Assembly: GCA_018823135.1 (NCBI GenBank)
Contig: JAHJJF010000061.1
Span: 1 to 45,424 of the forward strand
DNA from: Pseudomonadota bacterium
Lineage (GTDB): Bacteria; Desulfobacterota; Desulfobulbia; Desulfobulbales; CALZHT01
Reading direction: 5' to 3'
DNA: 45,424 nt
Made by a program: the position numbers and the translations under genes. Shown here one piece after another: positions 36,680-45,414 of this stretch (position 1 is its first letter; every line of letters begins with the position of its first letter). The notes beneath the pieces are model-generated. The model was not told the origin of the DNA. It ran no database searches and saw nothing but the letters and a program-made list of their open reading frames with translations.

Positions 36680-36925
36680 GTGAATGTGGCAAATTGTCGC
36701 AGGGATGTTCAAATAATAAGAATTTGTTTGATAACACGGGACTTCCGGGCTATTAATAATCTTGTTTTTTACATGATCAACCCCTTATTACCGCGGCAGT
36801 ATCAATTTACATATTCAGGAAATGAATATGTTTTTCTTGAAAAACTTGTTGAAAAAATTCTTCCCTGCAAAGAATTTGAAGCTTCGAGCAACGAAGTTAT
36901 CCCCTTGAGAATATTTAAACCATGA
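36680..36925 (+). CDS. Doubtful small ORF overlapping regB start
   Basis: 81 residues from GTG at 36680, or 50 from the ATG at 36773 (INPLLPRQYQFTYSGNEYVF). Its TGA overlaps the regB start as ATGA, the layout of translational coupling, and its second half reads like protein (EYVFLEKLVEKILP). Against it are the lack of a ribosome site and of any recognised family. It may be a small coupled leader peptide, or chance. Confidence 0.3.
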   Translation: MNVANCRRDVQIIRICLITRDFRAINNLVFYMINPLLPRQYQFTYSGNEYVFLEKLVEKILPCKEFEASSNEVIPLRIFKP

Positions 36926-38247
36926 CCACATCCTTTCTGACAGAATCACAATCACCCTCCCGTATCGCATTTTCATGGTTATTGCATCTTCGATGGGGAG
37001 CTTTAGCAGGTCAGGCGCTGATCATTTTTCTCGTTTATATATTCTTTGAAATCAACATCCCGATTCCAACTGTTGCGGCACTCATTCTTTTTGGCGCCGG
37101 ATCCAACCTTTTCTTTTATTTTTTGATACAGAAAAAATCAGTTATTTCCGATTGGCTCACCGGCGTTGTGATGTTTCTGGACATAATCCTTTTGACCGTT
37201 TTGCTTTCCCAGACCGGCGGCCCGATGAATCCTTTTACGTTTCTCTATCTGGTGCACGTCGCTCTGGGCTCAATTCTCATGAAGGCACGCTGGTCATGGG
37301 CGCTCACAGTTTTTGCTATTCTTTGCTATGCAAGTGTATTTTACATTCCCGCATCACTCCATTTTCTACACAATCCGGAAGTAACCGGAGAATTATGCCA
37401 TGATCCGGCTCTGGTCAGCCATGATATGACCCTGCATCTCCAGGGGATGTGGGTAGCCTTTGCGGTAACCGCCCTGTTTATAGTTTTTTTTGTCGGTAAG
37501 ACTCAAAAAGCCCTTGATGAACATCAGGAAACAATCGCCAGGCTGAGGGAAGAAAAAAACAAGAATGAAAAACTTGCGGCCCTGGCGACTTTATCCGCAG
37601 GAGCAGCGCATGAGTTTTCAACTCCATTGTCAACCATAGCTGTTGCTGCAGGAGAAATGCTTCATCATCTGAAGAATAATCAGGGGGATCAAGAACTTAT
37701 CGATGATACAAAACTTATCAGATCGCAGGTTGATCGATGTAAGGAAATACTCTATCATCTGGCTGCGGATGCTGGTAATCCCCTTGGAGAAGCCCTTGAA
37801 GAATCATCCACCGACAAACTGATCAATAACATTTTGATGCAATTCCCTGACAAGATTCGTGAGAGAATTGTGTATCATAACCAGACGATGAATGCCCTGT
37901 TCCATTTCCCCCAACGAACCCTCATTCGTACCATTAAAGGGCTCCTGAAGAACGCACTTGATGCCGCAGAGGACAACTCTTCGATAATTCTTACGAGCAG
38001 ACGGGATGCAGTATATCTCTATTTTGAAGTAGAAGACCAAGGAGTAGGCATGGATCAGGAGATTATTGCCAAAGCCACAGAACCTTTTTTTACTACCAAA
38101 GAAACCGGCAAGGGGATGGGGTTGGGACTTTTCCTGACAAAACTTGTGGCCGAACGTCTCGGCGGCAGCGTTGAAATTTATTCGCAAAAAAACAAAGGAA
38201 CAAAAGCGGTATTAAAACTTGCCTTGAATAAATTAGACCCTTTATAA
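36922..38247 (+). CDS. regB: RegB/PrrB-type redox sensor histidine kinase
   Basis: 441 residues. The N-terminal membrane domain has about six transmembrane segments, carrying the RegB quinone-site motif GGPMNPF at 99-105. The H-box SAGAAHEFSTPLSTIA places the phosphorylated His at 230, and a conserved redox Cys lies at 273 (DRCKEIL). In Rhodobacter RegB the matching Cys forms an inter-subunit disulfide that switches activity. The ATPase domain has N and G boxes (LLKNALDAAED, DQGVGMD, GMGLGLFL). It pairs with the regA-like regulator 192 bp downstream. The signal is presumably the redox state of the quinone pool, and the targets in this anaerobe are unknown. The first ATG overlaps the stop of a small upstream frame. 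Confidence 0.9.
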   Translation: MTTSFLTESQSPSRIAFSWLLHLRWGALAGQALIIFLVYIFFEINIPIPTVAALILFGAGSNLFFYFLIQKKSVISDWLTGVVMFLDIILLTVLLSQTGGPMNPFTFLYLVHVALGSILMKARWSWALTVFAILCYASVFYIPASLHFLHNPEVTGELCHDPALVSHDMTLHLQGMWVAFAVTALFIVFFVGKTQKALDEHQETIARLREEKNKNEKLAALATLSAGAAHEFSTPLSTIAVAAGEMLHHLKNNQGDQELIDDTKLIRSQVDRCKEILYHLAADAGNPLGEALEESSTDKLINNILMQFPDKIRERIVYHNQTMNALFHFPQRTLIRTIKGLLKNALDAAEDNSSIILTSRRDAVYLYFEVEDQGVGMDQEIIAKATEPFFTTKETGKGMGLGLFLTKLVAERLGGSVEIYSQKNKGTKAVLKLALNKLDPL

Positions 38248-38439
38248 TTGTAATAGCTCAGAACCTAAAGTCAGAAATATACATTGCGATACGAATTCGT
38301 GACACTTGTTCAGGTCAGGAACCAAAGTGAGACTGCCGGAGCACCGATGCAGCTCTGTTAAGCAGACCACCGAGGTAAAATACAGAATGGATCTGACTTG
38401 TGGTGCTGTTTAAAAAAATAATCAGGATTTTGTACAGTC

Positions 38440-38973
38440 ATGGAAACAATTCTACTTGTTGATGATGAAGATTTCTTCAGGGAACGGCTTGAGCAGGCGT
38501 TCACCAAACGCGGCTACACGGTGTATGCCGCTGCCGATTATGTTGATGCGCTGGTGGCCATTAAGGTGCATAAACCTGCAATGGCTGTCATAGACCTGAA
38601 GATGCCCGGAAAATCAGGTCTTGAAGTAATTAAGGATGGACTGAAAATCCACCCTGATTTAAAAATTGTCGTTCTCACCGGATATGGCAGCATTTCAACG
38701 GCAACCGATGCCGTTAAACTTGGCGCTGTCAACTATCTTTCAAAACCTGCTGATGTTGATGATATCCTTCATGCTTTCACCAAGGACCCAGATCTTGCAC
38801 CGGATGTAAGCAACACTGATTTTCCCCCCCCTTCCCTTGCCCGTGTCGAATGGGAACACATAAACAGAGTGCTGGCTGACTGTGATGGTAATATCTCAGC
38901 CGCCGCCAAAAAACTCGGACTCCACAGGAGAACTCTTCAACGCAAATTATATAAATACGCGCCGAATGATTGA
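38440..38973 (+). CDS. regA: RegA/PrrA-type response regulator
   Basis: 177 residues, the usual RegA length. The receiver domain has acidic residues VDDED at 7-11, phospho-acceptor D52 in VIDLKMPGKSG, and the switch region VLTGYGS. A short proline-rich hinge (DFPPPSLARVEWEH) leads to a Fis-type helix-turn-helix with the RegA hallmark GNISAAAKKLGLHRRTLQRKLYKYAP. It should bind DNA as a dimer when phosphorylated by the RegB kinase just upstream. Candidate targets include the divergent cytochrome gene; no site could be identified by eye. Confidence 0.92.
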   Translation: METILLVDDEDFFRERLEQAFTKRGYTVYAAADYVDALVAIKVHKPAMAVIDLKMPGKSGLEVIKDGLKIHPDLKIVVLTGYGSISTATDAVKLGAVNYLSKPADVDDILHAFTKDPDLAPDVSNTDFPPPSLARVEWEHINRVLADCDGNISAAAKKLGLHRRTLQRKLYKYAPND

Positions 38974-39143
38974 TTTGTAAAATCTCCGCAACAAATTATT
39001 TCCCTTTTCCCACTTAATAACAACCTGAATATGTTTTATCTTTGCCAACTTTCCAGCTCCGATATTCGACTTCAGAAAAACGACATAAATCTGCGGAACA
39101 AATGATGCTCAAACACTGAGATGGCCATATACAATGCGGGAGG

Positions 39144-41348
39144 CTAGGAAACAGAAGACAGGGTGCGCCTGCCGTTATTAAGGATATTTCGGATTACCAT
39201 TGATAAGTCCTTCAGATCAATGGGTTTGATCAAAACCTCCTTGATGCCGAAATCTTCGGGAACAATAGTATCCAGGATTTCCGCGTTCCCGGTAATAAGC
39301 AGGACGGGCAGACCCGGCCTCATCGTCTTGATGGCGTTAGCCATTTCAACCCCGGTAATAATCGGCATGGTCTGGTCGGTAATTACCAGATCATAAAAAA
39401 ATGATCGCTGTTTGAATTCATTCAAAGCTTCCAATGGGTTATTAAAAATATTGACTTCATACCCCAGACTTTCAAGCCCTCTTTTCCGCATCTCGAGAAG
39501 CGGTATTTCATCATCCACCAGGAGTATTCGCTCGCCGTTGCCTTTAATTGGTTCAATGTCAATCTCAAGTGATTCATCAACTTTATCAAGAAGGCGCGGC
39601 AGATACACCTTGACTAACGTCCCTCGCCCAAATTTGCTTTCAACGTGGATAACCCCTTCATGTTTTTTCACGATACCATGTACAACAGCAAGCCCCATGC
39701 CGGTTCCCAAACCCGGTGCCTTGGTGGTGAAATACGGCTCGAAAATACGAGGCAGAATCACAGGATCTATGCCGGCGCCATTATCCTGAACCGTAAGCAG
39801 AACAAAACCGCTATCTGATATGGGTGCAACTCCGCCTGCCTCCTCAACTTTGTCAACAATGGACAATTTGATCGACAATTTGCCGCCGTGCTCGCGCATC
39901 GCATGATATGCATTGGTGCTCAGGTTGATGATTATCTGGTGAATTTGGGTGGGATCGGCATAAATATTACCACAGGCAGGATCAATATCATGCTTTATGG
40001 AAATTGTTGAGGGAAGAGTTGCGCGAAGCATTTTAATCGCTTCTTCGATAATCAAATGGACTTCAACGGAGAGCTTTTTCTGATCTCCATGTCTGCTGAA
40101 GGTGAGAATTTGTTTTACGAGATCCTTGGCCCTGTTGCCGGCTGCGATAATCTGATTGACATCAGAGTATACCTGACTGTCTTCATCTACATCTTCACAA
40201 ATAAGATCTCCAAACCCCAGAATAGCCCCGAGAATGTTATTGAAATCATGAGCAATTCCTCCGGCTAGAGTCCCGATGGCCTCCATTTTCTGAACTTGTC
40301 GGAGTTGGGCTTCGGTTTGCTTTTTCTGGGTAATATCCCGGATAATCGCCTGAATTATTCCTTTTTCTGCTTCAATTATTTTGCTTCGGAGGTCTACGGT
40401 CAATAAGACACCGTTAGCTTGCGTAACCACTGTTTCCATATGGACCTTGCCATCTTCGACACTTTTCCGGACTTCGGTGATTCGTTTTAAGATTGCCTGC
40501 TGCGGGAGAATGTCTCTGATATTCAAGGTGATCAAAGTTTCATGGGGATGACCGATCAACTCCTGGGCCGCATGATTTGCGTCAAGAATATTCCCATCAA
40601 AATCATAGAGAATTATCGAATCAAGTGAGTCCTCAAAAAGGCGCCTGAAGCGAATCTCGCTTTCTTTAAGTGCCTGTTCCGATTTGATTCGATTAGAGAT
40701 GTTTCCTTCCAGAAGCTGAATCATATCGGAATATTCTACAGTTCGGTCTTTTACCTGATGTTCAAGCTGGTCGTTGTACTGTTCCATCTCAAATCTCATG
40801 CTCAGCTCACTCATGAGAGATTGTTGGGTAAAATATTTGAGAATCAATAAAGTCATGAATGTTGACAGCATGAAGGCATTTGAAATACCAAATGTCTGAT
40901 AATCATTTATGCGGTCGAACAGGAGCAGGGGCGTCAGATAAATCACATAGATCAAAAAGAGCGCCAAAAGATGGAAGTATAACCTCGCCGGGAAAAAACC
41001 TATGACAATCATGGATAAAATTATGTGACCGACATAATATGGTGAGACATGACCTCCGAACCGAAGGATCATCATTTCGATAACAATTGCGGCAAGCAGC
41101 ATTGCGGCAAAACCGGATATTTTATGGACCAACGTTTTTTTGCTTGTACGATTTACATATGCGATTGATATCAAAGAAACAGCCACAACAGTGCGATAGA
41201 AAAAAAAGATCGTGAAATTTTCAGGCGTGCTGAAATAATCAAGAATTGCCAGAGACATGAAAATTAATGCCCCGATGTAGCAGGCCCTGCTGCACCAGAT
41301 ATGGAACAAGGCATTCATCTGGTTTGTAATATAATCTTCCTTGTTCAT
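39144..41348 (-). CDS. Membrane hybrid sensor histidine kinase with PAS and receiver domains
   Basis: 734 residues. Residues about 20-175 hold roughly six transmembrane helices of an unnamed sensor region. A short coiled coil (about 180-230) and a PAS domain (about 232-345, FRRLFEDSLDSIILYDFDGNI) follow. The dimerisation domain has the H-box GTLAGGIAHDFNNILGAI with H367. The ATPase domain has INLSTNAYHAM, DNGAGIDP and GTGMGLAVVHGI. A C-terminal receiver (RILLVDDE, ITDQTMP, LIKPIDL) completes it. A partner phosphotransfer protein or regulator is not adjacent. The ligand is unknown. It is separated from the neighbouring cluster by a hairpin at 41413-41439. Confidence 0.9.
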   Translation of the reverse strand: MNKEDYITNQMNALFHIWCSRACYIGALIFMSLAILDYFSTPENFTIFFFYRTVVAVSLISIAYVNRTSKKTLVHKISGFAAMLLAAIVIEMMILRFGGHVSPYYVGHIILSMIVIGFFPARLYFHLLALFLIYVIYLTPLLLFDRINDYQTFGISNAFMLSTFMTLLILKYFTQQSLMSELSMRFEMEQYNDQLEHQVKDRTVEYSDMIQLLEGNISNRIKSEQALKESEIRFRRLFEDSLDSIILYDFDGNILDANHAAQELIGHPHETLITLNIRDILPQQAILKRITEVRKSVEDGKVHMETVVTQANGVLLTVDLRSKIIEAEKGIIQAIIRDITQKKQTEAQLRQVQKMEAIGTLAGGIAHDFNNILGAILGFGDLICEDVDEDSQVYSDVNQIIAAGNRAKDLVKQILTFSRHGDQKKLSVEVHLIIEEAIKMLRATLPSTISIKHDIDPACGNIYADPTQIHQIIINLSTNAYHAMREHGGKLSIKLSIVDKVEEAGGVAPISDSGFVLLTVQDNGAGIDPVILPRIFEPYFTTKAPGLGTGMGLAVVHGIVKKHEGVIHVESKFGRGTLVKVYLPRLLDKVDESLEIDIEPIKGNGERILLVDDEIPLLEMRKRGLESLGYEVNIFNNPLEALNEFKQRSFFYDLVITDQTMPIITGVEMANAIKTMRPGLPVLLITGNAEILDTIVPEDFGIKEVLIKPIDLKDLSMVIRNILNNGRRTLSSVS

Positions 41349-41412
41349 TCCGTTTCGATTTTCATCCGTAAATAATTCTCAAATGTCATGACTGATTCGG
41401 CTGTATCTGTTT

Positions 41413-41439
41413 GCCTTTGGCGAACAATTAGCCAAAGGC
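41413..41439. terminator. Hairpin between the membrane-protein gene and the hybrid kinase
   Basis: GCCTTTGGC (41413-41421) and GCCAAAGGC (41431-41439) pair perfectly around a 9-nt loop. It lies 116 nt after the stop of the minus-strand membrane gene and 65 nt before the kinase start. Without a T-run on the minus side it may be a weak or factor-dependent terminator, or an operator. Confidence 0.4.
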
Positions 41440-41554
41440 GCCGGCTGTTGTATTTTTACACTCCAATTTTACAAATCTCAGACAAGTCTATCTGAAACTT
41501 GTGCATTTTAAAGCCATTATTCATTGATTGTGAAGAGTTCATGAGAAATACCGG

Positions 41555-42562
41555 CTAGAATTCTCCGCCGACAATCATATACATGAGGGAGTGATAGGAT
41601 GATAATACTAAAAAAACAGCCATGAATACTAATGAAATTGCGATTGAATATTTTCTAAAAATACTGATTGCATCATGCAGGCTCTGCTGTCCGGAAAATA
41701 TCTGCACTATTGCCGGGACAATGCCGAAAAATGTTGCGGTCATCAGCGATGCATAGATAAAAAATCCGATATAATGAAACTCAGGCTTCAATATACAGAA
41801 TGGGCAGTTATGAAATGGCATTGCATAAATGTAGGAAGAAAATACCGTGATGATCATCACCAGGGCAAAACCGAAAAACCACACCCAGCCTGCGGCGTAA
41901 AATATTCCTGCCGCCAACCGCCAACCGCGCCTGAGCATCACCCCGGTAACCAGCAGAACTCCCGCAGTGCCGTAAAAAATCGCCAGCATCGTTCCAACGG
42001 GCAGACTTTCCATAAGATTTGGGCCGGCATCGGCAGCAGTACTGAATACGACGGCGCAACAGGAGGTAATGATATCAGGCTTCAACCCCGCGATATACAG
42101 TGTTTGAAAAATGATGTCGGTAAACAAAAATGGAACGAGCAGTAAAAGATACACATACTTGAACTTTACCAGGGGATATTTTTCAGAGGTAATATCGAGC
42201 TTGTGGATGACAATCCAGAATCCATAGAGAAAAACCCCGGCCAACTTGATCAGCAATGCAGGCATGCCGAACGGATTGGCGAGCAAGGCACCGGTTGCAC
42301 ACATGGCGCCGACAATCACCTGGCAGAAATGATCGGCAGCCAGCACAAACAACATCAGGCTGATAATCTGAAAACCAAGGGCATAGGCGACCAGGGTTGA
42401 CGACAGCCAGATTTCGCTCTCAAGTCGAATCTGGCGATTAGTATCACTTGACGGGTCCCAGAATCTGATCACCCGGATGGCGGTTCCAGCGGCGATTACC
42501 AGCAGAAACACAACAATCAAACTGCAAAATGTAAGAGTAAGGCTCCAGGAATTAAGAAACAT
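41555..42562 (-). CDS. Polytopic membrane protein with CxxC motif, last gene of the NosL-ABC cluster
   Basis: 335 residues with about eight predicted transmembrane segments. The soluble loops carry HNCPFCILKPEFH (C253, C256), and a CC pair lies at 168-169. A His/Cys pair of this kind between membrane helices suggests metal or thiol handling; no named family was recognised. Its start overlaps the ABC ATPase stop by 11 nt, so the two are translationally coupled. It is probably a partner of the ABC transporter, and copper or haem/thiol traffic is inferred only from the nearby NosL. Confidence 0.75.
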   Translation of the reverse strand: MFLNSWSLTLTFCSLIVVFLLVIAAGTAIRVIRFWDPSSDTNRQIRLESEIWLSSTLVAYALGFQIISLMLFVLAADHFCQVIVGAMCATGALLANPFGMPALLIKLAGVFLYGFWIVIHKLDITSEKYPLVKFKYVYLLLLVPFLFTDIIFQTLYIAGLKPDIITSCCAVVFSTAADAGPNLMESLPVGTMLAIFYGTAGVLLVTGVMLRRGWRLAAGIFYAAGWVWFFGFALVMIITVFSSYIYAMPFHNCPFCILKPEFHYIGFFIYASLMTATFFGIVPAIVQIFSGQQSLHDAISIFRKYSIAISLVFMAVFLVLSSYHSLMYMIVGGEF

Positions 42563-43229
42563 CGATACGACCGTCCTTGATTTTAATTATTTGGTTCAAA
42601 TCAGGGTGATCGGTAATAAGAGAATCATGGGAGGCAATTATGATCGTTTTGCCTGCAGCGCGCAGTGCGGACATGATTTCCATGAATTCCACACTCAATT
42701 TCGTATCAAGATGAGCCGTGGGTTCATCAGCGAGAATTATCGGCGGATCATTAATAAGGGCACGGGCAATGGCAACTCGCTGGAGTTCGCCGCCGGATAT
42801 CTGGCCTGCCGGGAAATTCTCTCTATGCGTAATAGAAAGCTGTTCTATTAATCTTCGGGCGCGAGCTTTCCTTTCGGAAGGTGATATTCCTAGAGGCAAA
42901 AGCGGCAGGGTAATATTATCAAGAACGGTCAATTGGGGGAGTATATTAAATTGTTGAAATATGAAACCGATGGTCTGACGACGATGGATGGTGAGGAAAC
43001 GGTCCGGCAATCTGGACAGCGCCTGGCCGGCAATTTCCGCCTTACCGCTGGTTGGCGGAAAAACACAGCCGATAATGGCAAGCAAGGTGCTTTTGCCGGA
43101 ACCACTCGCACCTTGCAGACAGGTCATGGTATTGGGCTCAATGCGAAGGCTGACATTCTCTAAGGCCTTCACCTCGTTGAGCAGGCCCTGATTATAAATT
43201 TTTGTTACCGAATCAAGTTCTATAAGCAT
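42552..43229 (-). CDS. ABC transporter ATPase, LolD/MacB type
   Basis: 225 residues from the ATG at 43229, chosen over an open frame 11 codons longer because it starts the typical MLIELDSVTKIYNQG and leaves a 4-nt gap after the permease. Walker A GASGSGKST, Q-loop FIFQQFNILP, signature SGGELQRVAIARAL, Walker B ILADEPTAHLD and the switch ASHD are all present, so it should be active. It belongs to the group that pairs with FtsX-like permeases for lipoprotein or mechanotransmission work. Its partner is the permease encoded just upstream. Confidence 0.92.
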   Translation of the reverse strand: MLIELDSVTKIYNQGLLNEVKALENVSLRIEPNTMTCLQGASGSGKSTLLAIIGCVFPPTSGKAEIAGQALSRLPDRFLTIHRRQTIGFIFQQFNILPQLTVLDNITLPLLPLGISPSERKARARRLIEQLSITHRENFPAGQISGGELQRVAIARALINDPPIILADEPTAHLDTKLSVEFMEIMSALRAAGKTIIIASHDSLITDHPDLNQIIKIKDGRIDVS

Positions 43230-43233
43230 CGTA

Positions 43234-44427
43234 TCAACGTATGGCTGAATCAGCGGGGACAATCGCGCACCGCCAGGCAGGTATAACCGTTGCCGCCAGA
43301 TACGGCAGCACGGATATGCTGAAAATCAACAATAAATCACTGAAAGTTACATTGGGGAGTATTTTCAATGAAGGATAAATCACCGACCAGCCGAAAAGAA
43401 CCGGCCTGAAGAGGGCGGCATCGAAAAAAGCAACATGGGCATATGCCATGGTGCAGCCGAGAATAAAAGCGAGAATCGAAACCAGGAAACTTTCCCAGAA
43501 ACGGATAATCAGGATATCGTTTGTTTCCCAACCAAGGATTTTCAAAATGCCGATTTCCCGCCGTTCTTCCGGGGAAAGGCCTGAAGCTTTATCCCAGGCA
43601 AGAATAATAAAGGCGGCAAGGGCGGTGAGCAGACACACCGACGCAAAACCGCTCCGCCAGCCAAAAACAACCTGATAGGTTTTCATGATCTGCGGTTTGG
43701 TGATTACCCTGGTATCCGGCAGCAGGGATGCAATTTTTTGGGCAATTGTATTAATTTCTCTGGGATTCGAGACATAGATGCATAAATCGGTCACCATTCC
43801 TCCAGGAACTTTGAACAGATCTGCGGCGTCTTCAATGTTCATCGCCAGGAGATCCGCGGTGAGCATGTCGGTTTCATCTTTAAAAACACCGACAATCGCC
43901 AAAGATTTTATGGTCAGATCGGGTCTGAAAAATGAGATCACCTTTCTGTCCTTGAGGGCCATTATATCCAGAGCCGAATTGCCGACCACCACCCCTCCCC
44001 TTTCATCAGCACCGGGAAAGCGACCGTTTTTCAGGGTGAAACCGAGTTTGTCACCCATTGGCATCTTTGAAGCATCTAGGCCGATAACCGTATAGTTTGC
44101 CAATTTTGATTCGTCAAAATAATAGCCCCAGATCCTGGGAACAATTGTCCTGATCCCAAAAATTGTTGAAAGCGCATCTATATATGAAAGGGGAATAGCT
44201 TCCTGACGACCGGCAGACATTCGTTGAATGGTGATTTCTGGCGCATATTTAAGATTTTCCGCAGCAGCTCGGGTAAGGCCGGTATTGACCAGTTGCAACG
44301 ATCCAAGAAGAAATATAACTGCGGCAAAAACCAATAGTACACTGATGTTTTTCAATTTTCGCCGCCACAGGGATGCCAGTGAGTAATCAAGCAGATTGAT
44401 TTGTTTTTCGATTATTTTTTTCAGCAT
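43234..44427 (-). CDS. ABC transporter permease, FtsX/MacB-like
   Basis: 397 residues with one N-terminal transmembrane helix (about 28-50), a large extracytoplasmic domain (about 55-255) and three C-terminal helices (about 265-395). This is the MacB/LolC layout. FtsX-type features include the SLWRRKLKNISVLLV entry and a cytoplasmic REIGILKILGWETNDI loop that contacts the ATPase. The substrate is unknown. Such transporters often act on periplasmic proteins or lipoproteins rather than carry solutes across. It is 12 bp after the small anchored protein and 4 bp before the ATPase. Confidence 0.9.
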   Translation of the reverse strand: MLKKIIEKQINLLDYSLASLWRRKLKNISVLLVFAAVIFLLGSLQLVNTGLTRAAAENLKYAPEITIQRMSAGRQEAIPLSYIDALSTIFGIRTIVPRIWGYYFDESKLANYTVIGLDASKMPMGDKLGFTLKNGRFPGADERGGVVVGNSALDIMALKDRKVISFFRPDLTIKSLAIVGVFKDETDMLTADLLAMNIEDAADLFKVPGGMVTDLCIYVSNPREINTIAQKIASLLPDTRVITKPQIMKTYQVVFGWRSGFASVCLLTALAAFIILAWDKASGLSPEERREIGILKILGWETNDILIIRFWESFLVSILAFILGCTMAYAHVAFFDAALFRPVLFGWSVIYPSLKILPNVTFSDLLLIFSISVLPYLAATVIPAWRCAIVPADSAIR

Positions 44428-44439
44428 TGACGGCTTTTC

Positions 44440-44754
44440 TCAATCAACAGGATGAATAGGCGGATTATTGATAGTTCTTGTGACCGGCACCCAGTATGAC
44501 CCGGTGGGAAAATGTTCAATGGCGCCGGGATGGTCCATGAATGGCGCCATGGGATCGCTGACGGCAGGATGACGGGTGTATCGGGCTTCTGTTGAAACAC
44601 AAAGATCGGTGAGCCCCAAGGCGGATGTGGCAGTTGTCGAAAATTCCAATTGCCGGGTATGGTTTTTGCGGCTATGGGTGAAATGCGCATACAGGCCGAG
44701 ATCGACCACTGCAAGAGATAAAAGACAAAATAAAAATATAAATGAAGGCCTCAT
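44440..44754 (-). CDS. Small membrane-anchored or secreted protein of the NosL-ABC cluster
   Basis: 104 residues. An N-terminal hydrophobic segment (residues 4-23) is followed by a short polar periplasmic region with PMAPFMDHPGAIEHFP and TGSYWVPVTR. It could be a signal anchor or a cleaved signal peptide. No known family was recognised. A good ribosome site (AAGGAAT) and 12-bp spacing to the permease support it as real. It is presumably an accessory to the transporter, with its His/Met-containing stretch a possible metal contact, which is speculative. Confidence 0.72.
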   Translation of the reverse strand: MRPSFIFLFCLLSLAVVDLGLYAHFTHSRKNHTRQLEFSTTATSALGLTDLCVSTEARYTRHPAVSDPMAPFMDHPGAIEHFPTGSYWVPVTRTINNPPIHPVD

Positions 44755-44809
44755 GCCTTATTCCTTTGCAGAAAAGTGACAAGTAATGAGTAAATAGTGA
44801 CGAGTTGTT

Positions 44810-44836
44810 TTCACTATTCACTATTCACTATTCACT
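44810..44836. repeat. Heptamer tandem repeat TTCACTA, about 3.9 copies
   Basis: TTCACTA starts at 44810, 44817 and 44824, with a partial copy from 44831. AATAGTGA at 44793-44800 is complementary to a repeat unit, so a hairpin can form. It lies in the 150-bp gap between nosL and the small membrane protein gene. It may be a phase-variable spacer or chance slippage. Confidence 0.85.
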
Positions 44837-44904
44837 GGTAACTTCTTGTTTTGGAGTACTCGCGTGATTGGCCATTATTAGTGTTGTTCGATTCTGACAA
44901 ACAT

Positions 44905-45414
44905 TTAATGTTTCATTTTCTGCCCTGAACGAAGAGTCTCAACGACATCGGGGGTAATTTCATCAAAGGCAAAAACTTGTTCCCCTTTGTGATCTTTAAG
45001 AAAAGACTCTGCGGCCATGCGAGTTGAAAAAGGTATAAGTTCATGCCCCATGGGCCCGTAAACATCACTGCCAATCACATAAAATGCCTCTCGGGCGTTG
45101 TGCCAGTGCAATGAATAATAATCCTTGACCCAGATTTCAGGAAAAGAATCTTTTGCCTGCCCCCCATAAGCCTCTGGCTGGAAATAATAGGCCAACAGAT
45201 CTTTGACCCCGTCAAAAAATAAAACAACCCCCTGTTGCGTGTGAATCTGCGAAATAAAATTATCAAATTTAGCAACAAACATACCACACACAGGGCAACG
45301 CTCCCGCATATTCATCTTGTCAACCGGCTCAGCATACAAACCGGTTGCAACGGAAGTAAGGATTAGTAGAGAAGATACAATCACTCGAAAGAGTATTCTG
45401 GTGTAAGACTTCAT
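44905..45414 (-). CDS. nosL: NosL-family copper-binding periplasmic protein
   Basis: About 169 residues from the ATG at 45414; the frame also opens two codons earlier with GTG at 45420, near the window edge. The signal peptide (about 1-28) ends near GLYAEP and lacks an obvious lipobox, unlike classic lipoprotein NosL. The mature part has the NosL hallmark RCPVCGMFVAKFDN, where CxxCGM is the presumed Cu(I) site, and later IWVKDYYS and GHELIPF. NosL delivers Cu(I) to nitrous oxide reductase, but no nosZ is in the window. With the ABC transporter and small membrane protein downstream on the same strand it forms a likely operon. More genes may lie beyond the edge. Confidence 0.88.
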   Translation of the reverse strand: MKSYTRILFRVIVSSLLILTSVATGLYAEPVDKMNMRERCPVCGMFVAKFDNFISQIHTQQGVVLFFDGVKDLLAYYFQPEAYGGQAKDSFPEIWVKDYYSLHWHNAREAFYVIGSDVYGPMGHELIPFSTRMAAESFLKDHKGEQVFAFDEITPDVVETLRSGQKMKH

